64,000 nucleotides of DNA from Epinephelus fuscoguttatus (lineage: Eukaryota; Chordata; Actinopteri; Perciformes; Serranidae). The notes under the pieces are model-generated. The model worked only from the letters and a program-made list of their open reading frames with translations. It was not told where the DNA came from and ran no database searches. Made by a program: the position numbers and the translations under genes. The stretch covers positions 15,396,428-15,460,427 of the forward strand of contig NC_064759.1 in assembly GCF_011397635.1 (NCBI RefSeq), written 5' to 3'. Positions 21,835-34,831 of this stretch are shown here, piece by piece; the stretch's first letter is position 1, and every line of letters begins with the position of its first letter.

Positions 21835-24800
21835 TCATATCTATATTTTTAAGTTGTTTTAAAATGTAAATGTGTAAAAAGTCTCCATTTTGTAAATAAC
21901 TGAAATATAGTTGAGAATTTCCTTCTCGGGGCATTGCTATCATAGATTAGCAAATGGACAGGGTATGATAACTGTCAACTGTTACGTCGTGGTATATCTT
22001 AAAACCAGTCAGCTGAGTCAGTCAGTGATAAATAGGACCTTGTGTGATAAATCAGTTCTTGTCATTGATTTCCAAACCTGCACATGATGTGGTTGGATAC
22101 AACAAGATACAATGGGATACCAAATCTCTTAAAGTTGACAGATGTATGTGGTCACACCATCCCCACAAAACACTTGATTAAAAGAGGCCTACAACTCATC
22201 TTGCAGTAAACAATGACGAGCTCTTGAGGCGGTCAGAATGGACACGGTATGATAATCGTCTTTTTTCACATCATGGCGTATCGCTGCAACCCTAGAGTGG
22301 ACCATATGGATACAATCCTCTCTCTTGGTATGTGTAAAATACTGGATTTGTGCGTTTTCTTGGAAGCCAATTTGGAAACAGTTTAGTAATAAAATAATCG
22401 GGGTCATCTGTTTTTGGTTGTTTAGAGAACTAAACCAGTGGTTCCCAACTGATCCATCCATGGGGTCCAGATTTCTCCTTAGTCATTATTTCGAGGTCCA
22501 CACAGTTTGGCTGGAAATTTACTGAACTTCAAAATAAAGTGTACTTTTTAGAGACTTGACACACTCGCAAATCACTTGTGGTCCATTCAGAATGGGCCAG
22601 TGATCTGCTTTTGGACCGTAACCCACCGAGTGAACCACTGAACTAAATTATGCCTAACAAATCAATTAACCTTAACACACTGGTGCAGAAATCATATTAA
22701 AATCAGGGCTACACAATTTAAAAAAAGAATACAGAAAATCATAATGCAATTATTTTGACAGATATTTCAATGTGAGTCAGGATTTTAGTGGGAATGGTAA
22801 TGTTTGCATTTCATTTTAAGTGGAAAAATATATATAAAAATGATGATGGTGTAATTTTTGCTGAGCTCTGTGCCAAACAATCACATTCCCTTACGTCTGG
22901 AATATGATTTATAGGTTGGGGCATCTCTGTAGCATCACGATGCTTAATTTATAATGGTATGTTATGACACATTTTACCCTGCGATTAGATATTTTGCCTG
23001 GCCATATTGCAATTTTGAAAATACTTCGTCATCGTGCTGCCCCAGTAAAAATCCACTAGTAACATAAAGCCTTTCTGTTCTTTGATTTGCAGCTTTGCCC
23101 ACAGTAGAGATGTTGAAAGGATTAGAGCTGCAACTTATTAATAATTTTATATAGATTTATTTGCCAGTTATTTTCTCAATTGATTGATTAATCTGTTTCT
23201 TTGTAAAATATCAGAAGTTAGCGAAAAAATGTCAATTATAATTTCCCAGAGCCTGACGTGATGTATTTAAACAGCTTGTTTTGTTTGACCAACAGTCTAA
23301 AACCCCAGATTATTCAGTTTATTATCATATATGACAAAAATGAAGCATTTTAATAGAAAAATCATGTAAATTATTTATGTGTTATCAAAATAGTTGCCTA
23401 TCAATCTGTCAATTATACTTCTTTCAGCTCTAACAAGGATAGCTACCATAGAACCACCACATTTATTCTTCCACAGTATAAATTGTGCGGAAATATCTCT
23501 GATGCAAACAGTTTATATCGTCTCACATTATATATTTTCATATAGTTCAAGCCTAATTTCAAATGAATAATAAGTGTTAGGTTTCAAATTGTTCTTTTTT
23601 TTTTTTTTAACGTGTGTTCCAGGTGGTCAACAGTCAGGGTGGAGGGCCCTTCCTGGTGTGGACCCTGGTTGTTCAGCTGATCCTGTGTGGTAGTGGGGTG
23701 TACACCTCTGATGGTACCAAGAACTGTAAACTGTTATCCGAGGCAGAACGGAATGTCCTTAATCGACTAGAGCCACTCGCCCATAGGAAGTAAGAAGCCC
23801 CTCGATTGTGTGGCTGCATATTTAGAGCAATTGATGCGACATTAGATTGTTTTTGGATCGCCTGTTACCAATGAAAGAATCAGCACTAAGTGAACATGCA
23901 AACTGACCATGACAGAAGCATTTTGCCTGCTTGTCTTTTGCCATTCTGTGTTGTGCTTGTTTCACCACTGTGTTGCATGTTATTAATTGTTTGCTGGGAT
24001 TTGTTCTCATCTTGACAGCTTTACAGCGGAGATCAAGAACGGAAGTGAGAGTTACACCTATGTGTTCCAGCTGTGTGGGGACGCAGCGGGTGTTCCAAAG
24101 GCTGGGGTTGTTCAGTTTGAGAACCAGAAAACAGAAAGCAAACCAACGGTGATTGGCTTGTATGGAGCAACAGAGGCCATTGGAGGAAGTAAGTCTCTAA
24201 TTTACCCTGACTTTGTGTGTGTTTTGAGACAAGCTATGAGCATAATAAGCCCAAACACGCATTAGAATTGTTTGCTGCACATTCTTCATCAACAGTTTCT
24301 TGATTAGATCAGTATCGTGTCTGCATTGTCTGTTTGACACTTTCCTGTCCTTGCAGGCGACTGGGTGATGCTGATCTACAGAGACGGTGACAATTATGAT
24401 CAACACTGCTCCAAGGAAAAGAGGAAAGCCATGGTCATGATCTCTTGCGACAGGAAAACTGACGCGGTAAAAAAAAGACAGATGATTTGTGAAAAGAAAT
24501 GCTAACTTACAAGGTGTTCAGACCAGAAATGGCGCTGTGTTTTAAACAAAAATGCAACGGGCTGCGTTGCTGGGGGCATGTTGCTTCATGTATGAAGATG
24601 ATCTAGAAAGGCATCTTTGAGTAACATGACACAGGGTTTTATCACAGTCATTTTATTCTTCATCTTGATAACAGAACTGTAGAAACATAGAAGTAATCTA
24701 CTAGGATTGTGCATGATTGCCTGAGCCCTCCGCATGAGCAGAAGTCTCACTGAAGTAAATGAAGTGGTTCAGTTTACCCCACACAGCTCTAATGTAGGTC

Positions 24801-27547
24801 AGAACACGGCTTAATGTTTCTCCTGACATGTCGTCTCAAGCCTTGTCTTTTTTTGCGACAGCCTGACTGGAGGCATTATGTTTCTTCCATCCATCCCATT
24901 GTCATGAACGTAATACCTACTGCTTTACTATTTTCAATACTGCTAACCCTAATGGGCTTTTTGCACAGCAGACATTCTGACTTGTCATAGTAGGAAAAGC
25001 ACAGGTGAAGCTGGTAACATTAAGTGTCCTGTAAGCCGTTCCAGTGAACCTGCATGTACAACACCAGGGCCTTCGCTAAATGGATTGCCGCCACCATTAT
25101 TGAATACACCTGTGCTATTTCCTGCTATGACATGTCAAAATGTCTGGACGGACATGGATATAAACTTGACTGGTCGGCGGAGGCAAAGAACTGCTAACCG
25201 AGGCAATTATTCTAGGTTTACTTATGTGTGTGTTTTGCTTTGTTGCCTTTTTTAACTTTGTCTCTCTCCATCTCACTCGCAGGGCCAAATGAAGGTGGTG
25301 CGGGAGGACCGGGACCGGCTGCAGGATTGTTTCTACCTGTTTGAGCTGGACTCAAGTGCAGTGTGCCCAGCTCTCGAGTCCCACATCAGCACTGGCTCCA
25401 TAATACTCATCATGTGCGTAAAGACAGCGTGTAGTGTAATGTAGGGATGCACCGAATATTCGGTAACCGAATATATTCGGCTATTGCTAAAAAAACCACA
25501 CATTCGGTATTCAGTGGAATAAGTTAAAAGCAAGGCCAAATAATAGCGGCGTGTTTTGATAACGTAATCAAACAGCGTGTCGTGACGGGCGGAGTAAAAT
25601 GTCGGCAGTGTGGCGATCCATCCGTGACCGCACTCGCATTTGCGACTAAAAATAGTTTTGAGCGAGCAAAATAGGCTTAAATCATTCAGCACGCTGTGCA
25701 AGCAGCCTACCGATTTCAACCAGCAGCAGAAACGAAAGGCGAATCCCACCGATTGTGGGTTGAACGGGGGTCACAGACACAGACAGTGATGTATTCCTGT
25801 CAAATACGGTGGCCATCGGCTTACCGGCAACGGAGAAGTTGGCTCCCATAATATCCTCTTCTTGGCGTGTGGACTGCCCAGAAGTACCTGAACAACCGAG
25901 CCAGCCGAACACAGGTATGTGACGTGTCAGAGGAGAAACGACCCGTTCACGGCCCACAAACCTCACTGCACTTTAGGAACTGTTCTTTACTTATGAAGGG
26001 ACTTGTCAGGGGAGGAGGGTGGCTGGTTGATTCTTATTTTATTTATTTATTTTATTTTGATCCCCCCAATGTTAATCACTGATTGATGCTGTTTTTGAAG
26101 TATGAATAAGTCAATAAGTAATTTATTCCATTGAAATATCATTGATGTATTATAGAAAAGTGATTTATCTTTTTATAAATGACAAAAGGCACATCTGCCT
26201 CATTTTCGCTGTGGTATCGTGATACTACTCAGAACCATGATATTTTCATTGGTATCGTACAGTGGGATCCAATTTTGGTACCGTGACAACACTAATCTGG
26301 AGGGGGTTCATCTGCAAAAACTAATGACAAACTAAACAACGATATTCGGCATTCGGTACTCAGTATTCGGCCAAGCGTTTAATATTATTCGGCTTCGGCC
26401 ACAAATTTTCATTTCAGTGCATCCCTAGTGCGATGACACTAAAATCATGAAAGCTTCAGTTTTTAAGTTTCATAAAAATAGCTTTTTGTCATATTTGCTG
26501 AAACTGTCACTACGTCCACACAGGAGCACACGAGACAGACAGTCTGTGAACAAAGTCATGTTCGTCCTCCTCTTAATCATTCTAATGCCATTTGCTAGAA
26601 TCCCCTGCAACCAATCAGTGCCGGGGAGTCTTTCATGCAGCTGTCAATCATGTCACTAGTTTCAAACTGTCAAATTAGACAGCGCTGATCAAATGTGAAT
26701 CAAGATTCTGTTACTGCACTGCCTATTTCTCACCTTAAGTGTTTTCAGAAACATATTTTAGTGACTGTTAAGCTGTAAAATGAGAACATTTTCTGCTGGC
26801 GGTGCTTCTTATGGTTCAGCTGCTCAACATAGCCAGTCAAAAACTTTATTATTTTACAAAACAGTTCGCTAAAATATGTTTCTGGCAGCATTCAAGGTGA
26901 GAAATAATCAATGCAGTAACAGAATCTTGTTTCATATTTGATCAGCGCTGCATATTTTAACAGTTTGACTGCTGTTCACAAACAGTAATTGACATGACTG
27001 ACAGCTGTGTTCGAGAGTCCTCAGCTCTGATTGGCTGCTGTTGTTCATTTACGGTAAATTGTAATGCCATCATAGGTTCTACCAGAAGGCAGAGGAACAT
27101 GATTTTTGTCACAGATTATCTCTTCTTCTGTCAGGATGTAGTGATGTAGGGCATACTATTATAATTGTTAAGTGATCATGGCCCTCTCTTCTTCCAGTGG
27201 TTTCTGTCTTCTAGCTGTTTATCTCATCGGAGGTTTCCTCTACCAGCGATTAATTGTCGGAGCCAAAGGGATGGAGCAATTCCCAAATTATGCTTTTTGG
27301 GTGGAGTTTGGCAATCTGACAGCGGTAAGCCAAATGCAGCTGATAAGTAACGTCATTAAAAGATCAGGCGTATGTGACCTATTTGGAAATTCATAACAAA
27401 CTTTGCCTTTCACACACTTTACAGGACGGGTGCGACTTTGTGTGTCGGTCACGTAATCGGGAGGAAGCCCCAGCTTACAGGGGAGTGGCCTCAGAACCTT
27501 TAGAAGAGGAGCCAGAGGAGAGAGATGACCACTTACTGCCTATGTGA
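20927..27547 (+). CDS. m6pr: Cation-dependent mannose-6-phosphate receptor, 7 exons
   Basis: Sorts mannose-6-phosphate-tagged hydrolases from the trans-Golgi to endosomes. Exons: 20927-20932, 23623-23789, 24019-24188, 24357-24466, 25283-25413, 27198-27324, 27425-27547. The frame closes at 277 aa, the same length as human. The first exon codes only Met-Lys. A hydrophobic signal peptide covers residues about 11-26. The lumenal domain holds the conserved block GDNYDQHC and VMISC. A membrane segment lies at about 188-212. The tail has [12 protein letters not shown], the DGCDFVCRS cysteines and the terminal acidic-dileucine sorting signal ERDDHLLPM. phc1 follows on the same strand, as in human 12p13. 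Identification is essentially certain. Confidence 0.97.
21299..22294. mobile_element. hAT-type non-autonomous element in m6pr intron 1
   Basis: Left end TAGGACTGCAACGATT and right end ATCGCTGCAACCCTA are near inverted repeats. Flanks GAGTGAAC (21291-21298) and GAGTGGAC (22295-22302) look like an 8-bp target duplication with one change. Inside lie a (TAGA)n followed by CCTTTATTG near 21700, perhaps another element's tail, and a (CA)n tract. Confidence 0.7.
21799..21832. repeat. (CA)n microsatellite
   Basis: A run of about 16 CA units within the hAT-type element in m6pr intron 1. Confidence 0.9.
22436..22640. mobile_element. hAT-type MITE, 205 bp, in m6pr intron 1
   Basis: The left terminus is CAGTGGTTCCCAACTG and the right terminus is GAGTGAACCACTG. 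Flanks AACTAAAC (22428-22435) and AACTAAAT (22641-22648) form an 8-bp target duplication with one mismatch. It is non-coding. Confidence 0.8.
23123..23432. mobile_element. hAT-type MITE in m6pr intron 1
   Basis: The termini TAGAGCTGCAAC and TTTCAGCTCTA are inverted. Flanks GAAAGGAT and ACAAGGAT match at six of eight positions. The interior is AT-rich and non-coding, resembling a common teleost MITE. Confidence 0.65.
24966..25150. repeat. Foldback MITE in m6pr intron 4
   Basis: GACATTCTGACTTGTCATAG near 24970, running on to CACAGGTG, is complementary to CACCTGTGCTATTTCCTGC near 25108, which runs on to ATGACATGTCAAAATGTC. The arms are about 38 bp with a few mismatches. Confidence 0.7.
25442..26427. 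mobile_element. hAT-type element, non-autonomous, in m6pr intron 5
   Basis: The left end is TAGGGATGCACCGAATATTC and the right end ATTTCAGTGCATCCCTA. Flanks GTGTAATG and GTGCGATG match at six of eight positions. Both ends carry dense ATTCGG repeats. A short frame near 25599 ([16 protein letters not shown]) may be a transposase relic. No long transposase frame remains. Confidence 0.75.
26529..27135. repeat. Long imperfect palindrome in m6pr intron 5
   Basis: The sequence folds on a centre near 26820. Core arms at about 26680-26775 and 26860-26950 share blocks such as CAGCGCTGATCAAAT, AGATTCTGTTACTGCA, TTTCTCACCTT and AGAAACATATTTTAG. Weaker pairing continues outward, including AGCTGTCA and AATGCCAT blocks, for a total of about 600 bp. 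It is probably a foldback MITE. Confidence 0.85.
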
Positions 27548-29070
27548 CCTCAACGTGTCAGAAATGGGACAGAAATTTTCACTGTGTGACACAGTTTACT
27601 CTCTCACAGGTTACATGAAGTTGCTGTTAGACACAAGTCTTGTTTTCTTTTTTCTTTTTGAGCTGGTTTAGGTTAGGACTTGTCGACACTGTCTTGTATT
27701 CCAGACTTATGCCTAGGGCAACTACTGTGTGATCTGCTTGGCACTTGAGAGGGCATGTTACTCATAGGGTTGACAGACCTGTCTCCTCTTCCAACCCCCA
27801 AACATTCATTCAGCTGTTTTATTTCAAACATCTGAGTGATTCATCTGTGATGACAGAGTGATAACAGAAAATGACTCTTCTTCCATGGAAATCTGACACA
27901 GGATTCCTACTTAATTCAGATTTTATGACATGTTAATGATGTTTTTCTGCTTAAGCTAATTATTGTCGGTGCAGGTTGCAGCAAGTTGCTTTTCCCAGGT
28001 TCTGATCGTGCACTGACAGTTGCAGGCTACAAAACACACAAGTGCTTTTGCTTGTGTAAATTTGGCTTTCATCAGTTTGTTTTTGTGTTTCGAAAATGCT
28101 ATGAGAGAGATGTTTAATTTTTAAGTACTGTGACTGTGCTTACACTTTGCCTTGCAGGTTGGAATCATTGCAGAAACCATAGCTCAACTGATAGTTTCCT
28201 TTTTCCCACGTTATAGGGGAAAGCTTTTACATCAGTGCTAATATCTCCCTAAAATGTTGAGTATCGCCGGGTCCTGTCTGAAAAGTTTGGCAGTTGTAAC
28301 TAAACTCTTACATTTTTATCAGAAAGGTCAACAGTGCTGTTAAATTGATGCACTAAACGTAGAAAATTAGAAGCAAGACATCGTGCTAAATTAAGAATTC
28401 AACTTAATGTGACAACCGTAATGGGCTGTGAGAAATATATGAATTCTACTATTCATTATTTATGATTTGAAAAAGTATGGTATATATGTAGTATATATGT
28501 ACTTGTTTTTCCTTAAACATTCACGGCAGAAGAACAGTATTTGTATGAGCAAAACTGTTAAATAATTAATATTACAGAGGGTAAACTGATCTGGGAACCT
28601 ACGTAACAAAACACACCAACATTATTAAGGAGACTGTACTTCTCTTTGACCAAATATTAAGGCTGCTTCCTGTCTGATGCTTTGCTTCTTTTGGAGGATA
28701 GCGAGGCAATAAAAGCACTTAATTTACTGCAATATTGTTATAGATTTCAAACAATTAATGCTAAAGATGAAAGCAGGATTTTCTGCCTTGATGGCAAGAC
28801 GGCGTCAGGAAGTTTCAGTTGTGAATCACATTACTATATTATTATTATTATTATTATTATCAGTGTGAGTACTTCTGTTTGTTTTGTTTCTATAACTTGC
28901 TTTTTGTGTTCATTAGTTTGACGTTTCTTTGCTTAGTTCAGGGAATCGACTCCTGGATCGCTATCTGGTGGAAATGGTTACTGTACACCTGCAGTTGTAG
29001 TGAACCACTAGAGTGATTTAATAGCCACCAACTGTTTGTTTGTTTTCTGATTCCATCAAAAATAAAATAC
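27548..29070 (+). other. 3-prime UTR of m6pr
   Basis: No coding exon is seen. Candidate AATAAA signals are near 28709 and at 29061-29066, implying a 3-prime UTR of about 1.2-1.5 kb. An (ATT)n run lies near 28840. Confidence 0.5.
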
Positions 29071-29074
29071 AGAA

Positions 29075-30173
29075 GTAGTTTGTGTATATGCCCATTGTGG
29101 TGGTGAAATCAGTATACACCCAAGTGCACTCACCTTTGGAGATTTAATGAATGTAAAATGTTTTAATAAAAACATTTCATGCACAAAACATCTTTATTAA
29201 TAAGTTATATTTAAGTGAACTTTATAGGTAAGATCTTCTTTGCTAATGTTTAGTAGTGTTTTGACCATACACTCCATTTGGCAGATGTTTCAGGGGAAAT
29301 AATCTTTACTGAGTTTTGTTTTTGAATAAGTGGCTCTTAAATGAAGCCTGAAGGCTAAAAACCTGATTCTGCTAAGAGACCTTATTCAAAGAAGGACTTG
29401 GCTGGAAACAGAAACGAAACATGGCTAGTTGATGACGAAAGTCATAAATTACACTCCACCTCTACAATATGAAACTCCACTAAACTATATCCAAATGTAA
29501 GACTGGTTTAGTGCACTCAGTCATAAGTCTTCATTCTGAAACCGAAACATCTTCCATGATAGTTAGGTAATAAAAGAAAATTATAATGACGTTAAAAAGC
29601 AAACCTGCAGTCTTGAGGGCAAAGACTCGTAGCTGGTGGTATTCCTATTTAAATATAGCCTACCGCTTGATGGTTTTAAGGGTTCAGTGTTTATGAACAT
29701 ATCCTGAAGGTGCGAGGTGGGGCTGAAATGATGTCGTCAGTTATCTTGTTTTACTTTCATTTACACGGGTAACTTTACCAGAGCAGTGTCCTATCATCAC
29801 AGACTCTCCTCACCCCCGCAACACATTAAATGATGAGGTTTCAGGTGCACTTTTTTTCCAATAAATAGTCTAACTTCTGTCATTTCCTGTCCCCTCTCCA
29901 CTCTGCCTCTGCATCTTTTTTGAGAGTTTACATTTACACCGTTCAACTTGTCACCATAACCTCATGACCTGTATTCCTGCTTCCTTTTTTTAAGGAATAC
30001 AAGAACCAAAATACTTTTAATGTTCAAATTGGCCAGAGATAAGAAAACAAACTTGCTGTTGGGAATATAATAATATTGTACTCATAAATGCATGAAGACA
30101 GTCTGTAATTGCACACAATTGTGTATAGTAGCTTATAGTAGCCTTTAGTATAGTATAGTATTTATAGTATATA
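29075..30173. other. Intergenic, no gene recognised
   Basis: Between m6pr and the Tc1-like copy nothing with gene-like structure is visible. Composition is ordinary. Confidence 0.4.
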
Positions 30174-30905
30174 CACTCAGTGGCCACTTTATTAGGTACA
30201 CCTGCCTTAATTCTTGGTGTCATAGATTCAACAAGGTGCTGGAAACATTCCTCAGAGATTTTGGTCCATATTGACATGATAGCATCACACAGTTGCTGCA
30301 GATTTGTTGGCTGCACATCCATGATGAGAATCTCCAGTTCCACTACATCCCAAAGGTGCTCTATTGGACTGAGATCTGGTGACTGTGGAGGCCATTGGAG
30401 TACAGTGAACTCATTGTCATGTTCAAGAAACCAGTTTGACATGATTTGACCTTTGTGACATGGTGTGTTATCCTGCATTAAGTAGCCATCAGAAGATGGG
30501 TACACTGTGGTCATAAAGGGATGGACACGGTCAGCAACAATACTCAGGTAGGCTGTGGTGTTTAAACCATGCTCAGTTGGTACTAAGGGACCCAAAGTGT
30601 GCCAAGAAAGTATCCCCCACACCGTTACACCACCACCAGCCTGAGTCGTTGACACAAGGCAGGATGGATCCATGCTTTCATGTTATTTATGACAAATTCT
30701 GACCCTACCATCTGAATGTCACAGCAGAAATCCAGACTCATCAGACCAGGCAACATTTTTCCAGTCTCCTAAAACTGAGCTGATGCTCGGTTTGAACTTC
30801 ACAACATGCCTTAATGCACTGAGTTGTTGCCACGTGACTGGCTGATTAGGTATTTGCGTTAAAGAGTTGTTGAACAGGTGTACCTAATAAAGAGGCTGGT
30901 GTGTG
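30174..30905 (-). mobile_element. Internally deleted Tc1-like DNA transposon
   Basis: The terminal inverted repeats share TTTATTAGGTACACCTG, and the element is flanked by TA (30172-30173 and 30906-30907). The minus strand encodes the C-terminal half of a Tc1-type transposase, including [15 protein letters not shown] and PPQSPDLSPIEHLWD. The N-terminal DNA-binding region and part of the first catalytic block are missing, so the copy cannot make transposase. At 732 bp it is shorter than the ~1.2 kb expected for the family. Confidence 0.9.
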
Positions 30906-31479
30906 TAAATCAGTGATGTGTTTTTGTAAACTCAGTTTTTTGGATTTCCATATTAGTCTACTGACTGTGAGTGAACAGTTCCAAAAAATAACAGCACTGG
31001 GAGTCTTAGTCTTAGTTTCTGAAAAAGAGACCATATTAATATTAGAAAACCTTCAGACAATGTTCCCCAATGGTTTTCTGAAGGTTTTCTGACGGTTATT
31101 TAGCTGGTTTATAGAAGACCTTATGGGAAACTGTAAGGAACGACAATGGCTCTGTGACTGTTATTTATTTATTTTTTTTAAATAACTTTAAAAGACGCTT
31201 AATCTCTCCTCTGTTGCTCTCGAGGGTGCTGGTTGATTGAGGCAGGTGTGTGATTTGTGACAGTGGGTTGTATAATGACTTGACTGTCTAGAGATGACTA
31301 TGAGGATTTTATGCCTTGTATTATGCAAGGACAGCATTTAGTGTTTTAAGATATGAATTTAGCAAATTGGTTTGTCTCTGAAAAGTCCTGAAAGTGTTTT
31401 GAAAATTGAGTCAAAGGAGAAGCAAATCATATTTTATCTACTAGCAAAGAGCTGCTACTTCAGTGTGTCTGTGCGCTCC

Positions 31480-31700
31480 ATACTCCGCCAGCAGGTGGCG
31501 CTATGCGCTGTTAACCGTCGATTCGTCCTCCGCCAACACAAAGAAGAGGCAGAAGAAGAACGGGGGCTGAAAGGGGCGGGGTTTCGTTGGAGGCAAAAAA
31601 AGGGGCTAATCGTTGTCTGCAGTTAAAATCAAGATCGCAACATAAAACTTGAGTGCATGTAAGTGTGAAAAGGACAAAAACACCGAAGACAGGTAAACAT
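31480..31700 (+). promoter_or_regulatory. Probable promoter and 5-prime UTR exon of phc1
   Basis: A CpG-containing stretch (for example GGGGCGGGG near 31574) sits about 1 kb upstream of the coding start. Possible donors are at 31659 (GTAAGT) and 31693 (GTAAAC). Which is used cannot be told from the sequence. Confidence 0.4.
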
Positions 31701-32540
31701 ATAAGCACGCCGGAAACACTAAACGATGACTTGTTGCCAGGGTGATAGCCAGCTAGCTTAGCTTTCTGCCTGCAACAAGCAGCTAGCATAGCTAATTAGT
31801 TAGCTTGTGTTAAACTAACGCTGCACATTTTTACTACTGTTCGCACAAAACTGACGGTGTTTCCATTGTCATGTAATGTTTCTGCACTCGGTCCGTTTTT
31901 TCCTAGCTCGTATATAAACTGCAATATTTTTTAAGTAATGCAAACGCCATGTCAGACTTGGTTAGAGATGGATAAGCTAACTGGTAAAGTCCATTGTAGT
32001 TAGCAACAGCTGGCTAGCTTCTTTCTCACTTGGTGTTTTGAGCTTTCCTCCATGTTGTTCTTTCTCTCGCATTCATCTGTCATGTTGACAACCGGTCTGC
32101 TAATGAAAATACCTCATTGCTCATGCTTGCATCTGTTATTATGGTATAGTAATAATGTCGGTCAGTGTCGTAAGTTAACGTTAAGTAGTTAAAAGTAGTG
32201 TTTGTGCAGGGGTGTAGTAAGCTGTGATTTATAGGTCCTCTGAAAAAAAATAAATCTGTAACTTACCTGAGTTAAAAACAACATAAGTAATGGAAAGTCT
32301 GACACCGAGTTTGACTGTAATGCACTTGAGCTATTAACTACTTTAGTTAAGTTGTCAGATGTCCATTTTTCATTGTGTGACCCCAGTACAGTGTGCCAAA
32401 TTGGATGTTGCAGTGCTAAGATATCTGTAGTAAAAAAGTTTTGCAATCAATGGAAATTGTTCTTGTTTATTGTGTATACAGCAAAAGCATTTGGTCCCAA
32501 CTACTTTTGACGAGTGGCCTCTGTGTTTTGAGCAGCAAAC

Positions 32541-34398
32541 ATGGATGCAGGTGAAGACCAAAACACAGGCACTACCAATGGAAATCCTCAGACAAGTGGG
32601 AACTCTCGTGCACCCCAGATAGCCCACATGTCTCTATATGAAAGACAGGCTGTACAGGTGTGCATAAACCACTGCATGTGTGTGATGAACAGACTCATAA
32701 TGTTATCTTGAATTGCTAGTAATACATCAATATAAATATTTGTGGATTAGACATGTATGTTTGTGTGTTTGTTTAGGCTCTCCAAGCACTTCAAAGACAG
32801 CCAAATGCAGCGCAGTACTTCCAGCAGCTCATGCTGCAGCAGCAGATCAACAATGCTCAACTCCACAACTTGGCTGCTGTGCAACAGGTAACCAGAGTTA
32901 TCACAGAGAAATTTAGTCATTACAAAAATATAATAAGCAGAATCATTACACCACATCCCTTTCAATTCTCTCTTTGAACCAGGCCACGCTTGCAGCTAGT
33001 CGTCAATCCAGTACCCCAAGTAACAGCATGTCCCAGGCAACCACCACTGTAGGTTCTTATGTTGATTGTTGTTTGAATTTTGAATTACACAGCTAGTTTT
33101 TTAAAGGTACATTTGATTAAAAATGTTCTGTTCCTCCCAGGTCAACCTAAGCACCACATCAGCGGGAGGTACCATGACCAATCCCCGTCCCCATGGCCCG
33201 GCCACCTCTGCAACAACAACAGCACTTAACCAGTCAGTGCTGCTGGGTGGAAACTCTGCAGGACAGGGACAGATGTATCTTAGGGTGAGTTAATAAGTAT
33301 TGTGCGTTGTGTCCATTTTTAAGTCATAATTAATTAAATGAATGTATATTGTGCCTGTTTGTGTCACCAATTGTTAGGATATAACAATTCAACCTTTGTT
33401 CTGTTTGTAAAAGCTTGCTGATTTGGTGCTCTAAAGATTTCCCTTTTGGGTTTTTCATGAATTCTGCATCACTAAGAGCAGCAGTATTCATTGGAACCAA
33501 AGTAAAAAATCTGTTGTTAGCTTAAACAGTAAAAGCCTCTGTAACTATAAACTGAACTCCATCAGCAGAAAATTTAAAAAAAAAAGTTTCTTCTCGAGAA
33601 CCAGCGATACTGCACGATCGCCTTGAAGTGCTTTTAAAAATGAGCACTAACACTTAGGGCTTACAGATGTTGGCAAATCATTTAGGATTTTGTCATCATT
33701 TCTTTATTCACACTCCTGTTAACATCATGTACAACATACTCATTTTTGTAGTTATGGTATGTGAAATGGGACACCCTAGGAAGCTTAAAAAGCTTTTTAA
33801 GAGGGGCCAAGGCACAAAATAAATACATGTGACAATAACCAAATAATATTGCAATAATTAAAGGGAAATTTCGGTTTATTTCAACCCGTCTCCTGTCGTC
33901 CTAAATTTGGTTCAAGTGACTAGTGACATACAGATAATATGTCAATCGGCCGCGCTTTGGAAAGCAGAGCTAAATTATAAACAAACAAGGCAGCACACCG
34001 GTAAGGTAAGACAACACGTTTACATGCCATTTTCTATATGTTCTCTGACATTTATCCTAACGATATGAGGCGGTCTTTGGAAAAAAAGCTTGTTTAGTGG
34101 ACTAACCTTGCACTTGAAGGGATGCCCGTTCACTTAGGTTTTAACAGGTCTGACGCTACGGCTGTATCTAGGCTAACGGCTAACATGCTATGCATTGATA
34201 ATTTCTTAGTTAATACATCAATATTTGTGTAGTTAAAGAGTCATTCATTGAAATATTTGCTATGTACAAGGTTGACCATCTGTTTTGCTCCGCACACAGG
34301 TCAACCGCTCTCTCAGGGCTCCCCTTGCCTCTCAGCTCATCTTCATGCCTGGTGGTACAGCAACAGCTACTGTGGCAACAGTTGCCCAGACACAGCCT

Positions 34399-34461
<63 letters not shown>

Positions 34462-34787
34462 CAACAGCAGCAGCATGAAGTCGCTCCTACCACTGCCAGT
34501 GCCCAGTCAGACAATGATCAGGTTTGAGCACCATTACCTACCTGTGATGTGAAGTCTGACCTGTTCAAAATCTTACAAACTTTAATGTGTGACAGGAACG
34601 TATGATTGTCATTGACTCCAACAAGTACACTCCTGTAATTTTTTTCCAACTGCATTTCACCACAACCTACTCCTGTCTTTATCTTACAGGTGCAGAATCT
34701 GGCCCTGCACTGCGTTTCCAGTCCCAGAGCAGTAGCTGTCAAATCTGAGCTTCCAGAAAGGAAAGATGTCGCCGGCTTTCCCCTCGG

Positions 34788-34831
<44 letters not shown>

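Noticed and set aside
31372-31626. 84-codon frame upstream of phc1
   Set aside because: It overlaps the likely phc1 promoter and 5-prime UTR. No similarity or splice support seen.
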